Source of the DNA: Nautilus pompilius
Lineage: Eukaryota > Mollusca > Cephalopoda > Nautilida > Nautilidae
Direction of reading: 5' to 3'
Length of the DNA: 64,000 nucleotides
Assembly: GCA_018389105.1 (NCBI GenBank)
Contig: JACATO010001024.1
Coordinates: 310,001-374,000, forward strand
Part shown: one piece after another, positions 61,721 to 64,000 of the stretch
Position numbering within the stretch: the stretch's first letter is position 1
How the letters are laid out: every line of letters starts with the position of its first letter
The notes under the pieces: generated by a model
Databases searched by the model: none
Seen by the model: only the letters and a program-made list of their open reading frames with translations
What the model was told of the DNA's origin: nothing
Translations under genes and position numbers: made by a program

Positions 61721-62374
61721 TCCATCCCCCAACACAGCCCACCATTAATCAGAAAATCTCTGTAAGGTAATTTTGTATGCTTAAGTTGGCGATATTCGGT
61801 TCTGCTAGTGCTCATGGTATACTATGCTATCCCTGGCATGTTTACAAACGCACCATCGCCACCTCTACCAGGTGCGTGTTAAATAAAACGGTATGCCATA
61901 TTTATCAGCAAACGAAATGAATTCGAAGTGGCTGCGGTTTAATTAATTCAGTAGCGAGAGCCATCCATTCATCCTCAAATCATCTAAACTCATTGGCAGA
62001 CCCGACGTCACTCTGAAATACCAGCATCAATTCTGAATCCCTACGAAGACGGGTTATCCTAGAAGAACTAGGTATTTAACGATCAAAAAATAAAAATGTT
62101 TTTCGAGGGTTGTTCTCCGTAACTAAAAACGGTAAGCGCCGTGTTTTGTTTTTCCCGTCCAACATCTCCACTTTCATAATTTCTAGTTGGCAGGCTTGAT
62201 TGGTGAAAGAACAGGCGCGTCTATGGCGAACATTTACCTACAAATGAAACAGGATACCTGTAGACGCCATGGCGCACTGCAGTCAAAGAATCAATTAACC
62301 CTGACTTAAACACGTTAGCAGGAGAAAAGAAAACAACAATAACACAGTCCGAGGGGGGGGAGGGAAAAAGAGAA

Positions 62375-62557
62375 ATGGGATGGAACAAAACACAGAGCAA
62401 GCCTGCTATGAGTTTCAGACTCTCTATCCGCATTAATCGCAAATACTTACTGTTGACATCGATTTTCGTAACGGTGTTCCTGAACTGCTGTCTTCCCTAT
62501 TTGGGTGTCCACGGAAAGAAAGCCGGGCTTTCGATTTTAAGGCCAGTCCAAATGAGG
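62375..62557 (+). CDS. Candidate first coding exon, membrane-anchored protein
   Basis: The ORF opens at ATG 62,375, with a second Met at 62,408 in the context CTATGAGTTTC. From the second Met the product reads a basic start (SFRLSIRINRK), a hydrophobic segment of about 15-20 residues (YLLLTSIFVTVFLNCCLPYL) and then a polar stretch. This is the shape of a signal anchor of a type II Golgi enzyme or of a secreted protein. The segment is more GC-rich than its surroundings. ATGAG/GTCTGT at 62,549-62,557 could be a splice donor; beyond it the frame stays open to 62,749 in AT-rich, less protein-like sequence. I cannot name the family. Confidence 0.3.
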
Positions 62558-62559
62558 TC

Positions 62560-63174
62560 TGTTGAAAACAAAGAAATATACGTTTGTATGCACATGGGTT
62601 TACTTAAACAAATTAAAATTATGTTTGTTACTGAGTCGAAATTTATACATCATATTCCACGAAAAGTAGTCACTTATGTTTGTGAACACTACCAAAAAAT
62701 GCATATGTTTCGTGTATCAGTATATTTCGTGTTAATTTCATTCACTTGACAAAATTAGGAATTTACTACTGGCTCATTAAAGATGAATTAAATACATTAC
62801 CTATTTATATGTCAATTTTTGTTTAAAGATGGACTTTATGTGATATTTAAGAACACATTCAATACCTGTAAATGTCTAGTAATTTTTACTACAGTAAAGT
62901 AGACTACTTATTTTAGAGCCAATATATGCTAATAAAGTTACAGAGAGAGAGAGAGAGAGAGAACGTTGGATTAAAGATTATTAATATCAGCTTTACATGA
63001 TATATTACTTACTACATAATTAATAAACATAAATAATAGTCCAGTGAATAACATTGGAAAACAATGATTTTTCCACCGGAACACTATCATGCCTAATTTG
63101 TAGTATTTTGCACGCTGATTTCAAATCTGAAAACCGTTTTGCTCTATGACGTCGCGTTTTTTTAGTTATGGCAC
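62560..63174. other. Non-coding, with an (AG)n run
   Basis: AT-rich sequence with (AG)n at 62,941-62,962. No gene supported. Confidence 0.5.
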
Positions 63175-64000
63175 GTGACTGATGAATGGAGGTTATTCAC
63201 AGAGTGTAGCAAACTAAGCCTTAAAGCTGCGCTGTTACATCATGGTAACCAAAAACCTTCAGTTCCTATAACTGATGCAGTTGACTTAAAAGAGACATAC
63301 GAGACGATGGAACTCCTTTTGAAAGTGACGAGTTATTCGGATCATAAATGGAAAATTTGTGCTGATCTGAATGTTATTTCTCTCCTCCTCGGATTGCAGC
63401 TAGGGTACACAAAACACGTGTTTTTTGTCTTTGGAACAGCCGTGATGATGCCAACCATTACACTCTGGAAAACTGACCAATGCGACAGGAACCTATAGTT
63501 GGCAGGTACAATGTGCAACATATACCATTGGTAGACCCTCAGAATGTCTACTTCCGCCACTTCATATCAAACTCGGCCTTATGAGAAACTTTGTCAAAGC
63601 CATGAATAAACACGGTGACGGCTTCAAGTACCTAAGAGAGAGGTATGGTGCTGGAAAAAGTGAAGCTAAACTCAAAGAAGGAATTTTTGTGGGGCCCGAA
63701 ATTCAAGAACTCATGCTTGATGACAGGTCCAAAAAATAAGCTGAACCCACTGGAGTCTGCGGCATGGTAAGCATAATTTTAGTTGTACAGAACATTTTTT
63801 GGCAAATATAGAGCCGAGCGCTATGCTGAGTATGTGGAAAACATGCTAATGGCGTATCAGCGAATGGGGGCCAGGATGTCCCTAAAGATGCATTTTCTGC
63901 ATCCGCATCTTGATTTTTTTCCAACCAATCTAGCGGGTCGTCAGTGGAGAATGGTGAAAGGTTCCACCAAGACATAAAGGCGATGCAAAGTAGATATCAT
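63175..64000 (+). pseudogene. Decayed copy of a multicopy invertebrate protein family, runs off the window
   Basis: The translation from 63,175 begins with an EWRLF segment, then SLKAALLHHGN, a VDLKETYETM helix and the block ICADLNVISLLLGLQLGYTK. Further pieces in other frames read IKLGLMRNFVKAMNKHGDGF, AKLKEGIFVGPEIQ (63,660-63,710) and MSLKMHFLHPHLDFFPTN (63,880-63,930). I recognise this order from uncharacterised proteins present in many copies in arthropods, Hydra and some fish. I do not know the function; copy number suggests an association with mobile DNA. The reading frame here is interrupted several times, so the copy looks dead. The C-terminal end lies beyond the window. Confidence 0.65.

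Overview
The window looks like mostly non-coding DNA from a large, AT-rich animal genome. I favour an invertebrate, probably an arthropod (chelicerate or insect-like), from the transposon mixture: Tc1 and mariner elements, piggyBac, hAT- and pogo-type MITEs, a Tx1/L1-clade LINE and a tRNA-derived SINE family. The species call is inference. There is no bacterial-style gene organisation, and I recognise no complete host gene. Nearly all open reading frames of 60 to 140 codons here behave like chance ORFs: they overlap on both strands and resemble nothing I know.

Layout. 1-14.6 kb: no recognisable gene, a CT-rich minisatellite built on eight repeated cores (2.79-3.25 kb), two SINE copies (about 9.6 and 12.0 kb) and a very homogeneous 43-bp satellite of exactly 12 units (12,716-13,231). 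14.6-17.8 kb: a 5'-truncated LINE whose reverse-transcriptase frame is almost intact, with one frameshift and one in-frame TAG. 20.2-21.45 kb: a complete but decayed mariner on the minus strand with matching inverted ends. 24.5-24.8 kb: a hAT-type MITE. 29.5-29.7 kb: a long (ATT)n array. 31.45-33.07 kb: a full-length Tc1-like element whose inverted repeats of about 225 bp each carry an outer and an inner copy of a transposase-site-like motif (IR/DR architecture). 36.1-36.8 kb and 49.8-51.0 kb: two decayed copies of one second Tc1-like family. 39.7-43.7 kb: three more SINE copies, a possible Tc1-type MITE and a CpG-richer patch. 44.1 kb: (AAC)n/(AAT)n. 45.2-46.1 kb: a third, minus-strand Tc1-like fossil. 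46.7-48.1 kb: a piggyBac fossil. 49.05-49.64 kb: a pogo/Tigger-type MITE. 54-55.5 kb: the longest unexplained ORF and a short tandem repeat. 61.5-62.6 kb: a CpG-rich patch followed by what may be the first coding exon of a membrane-anchored protein. 63.2 kb to the window end: a decayed copy of a multicopy invertebrate protein family of unknown function.

The elements do not form a working pathway. The window is best read as a record of several waves of transposition into intergenic or intronic DNA. The best leads are the IR/DR Tc1 element, the five-copy SINE family with a shared body, the young LINE, the 43-bp satellite and the candidate exon near 62.4 kb. I saw no convincing evidence of a new multi-gene biological system.
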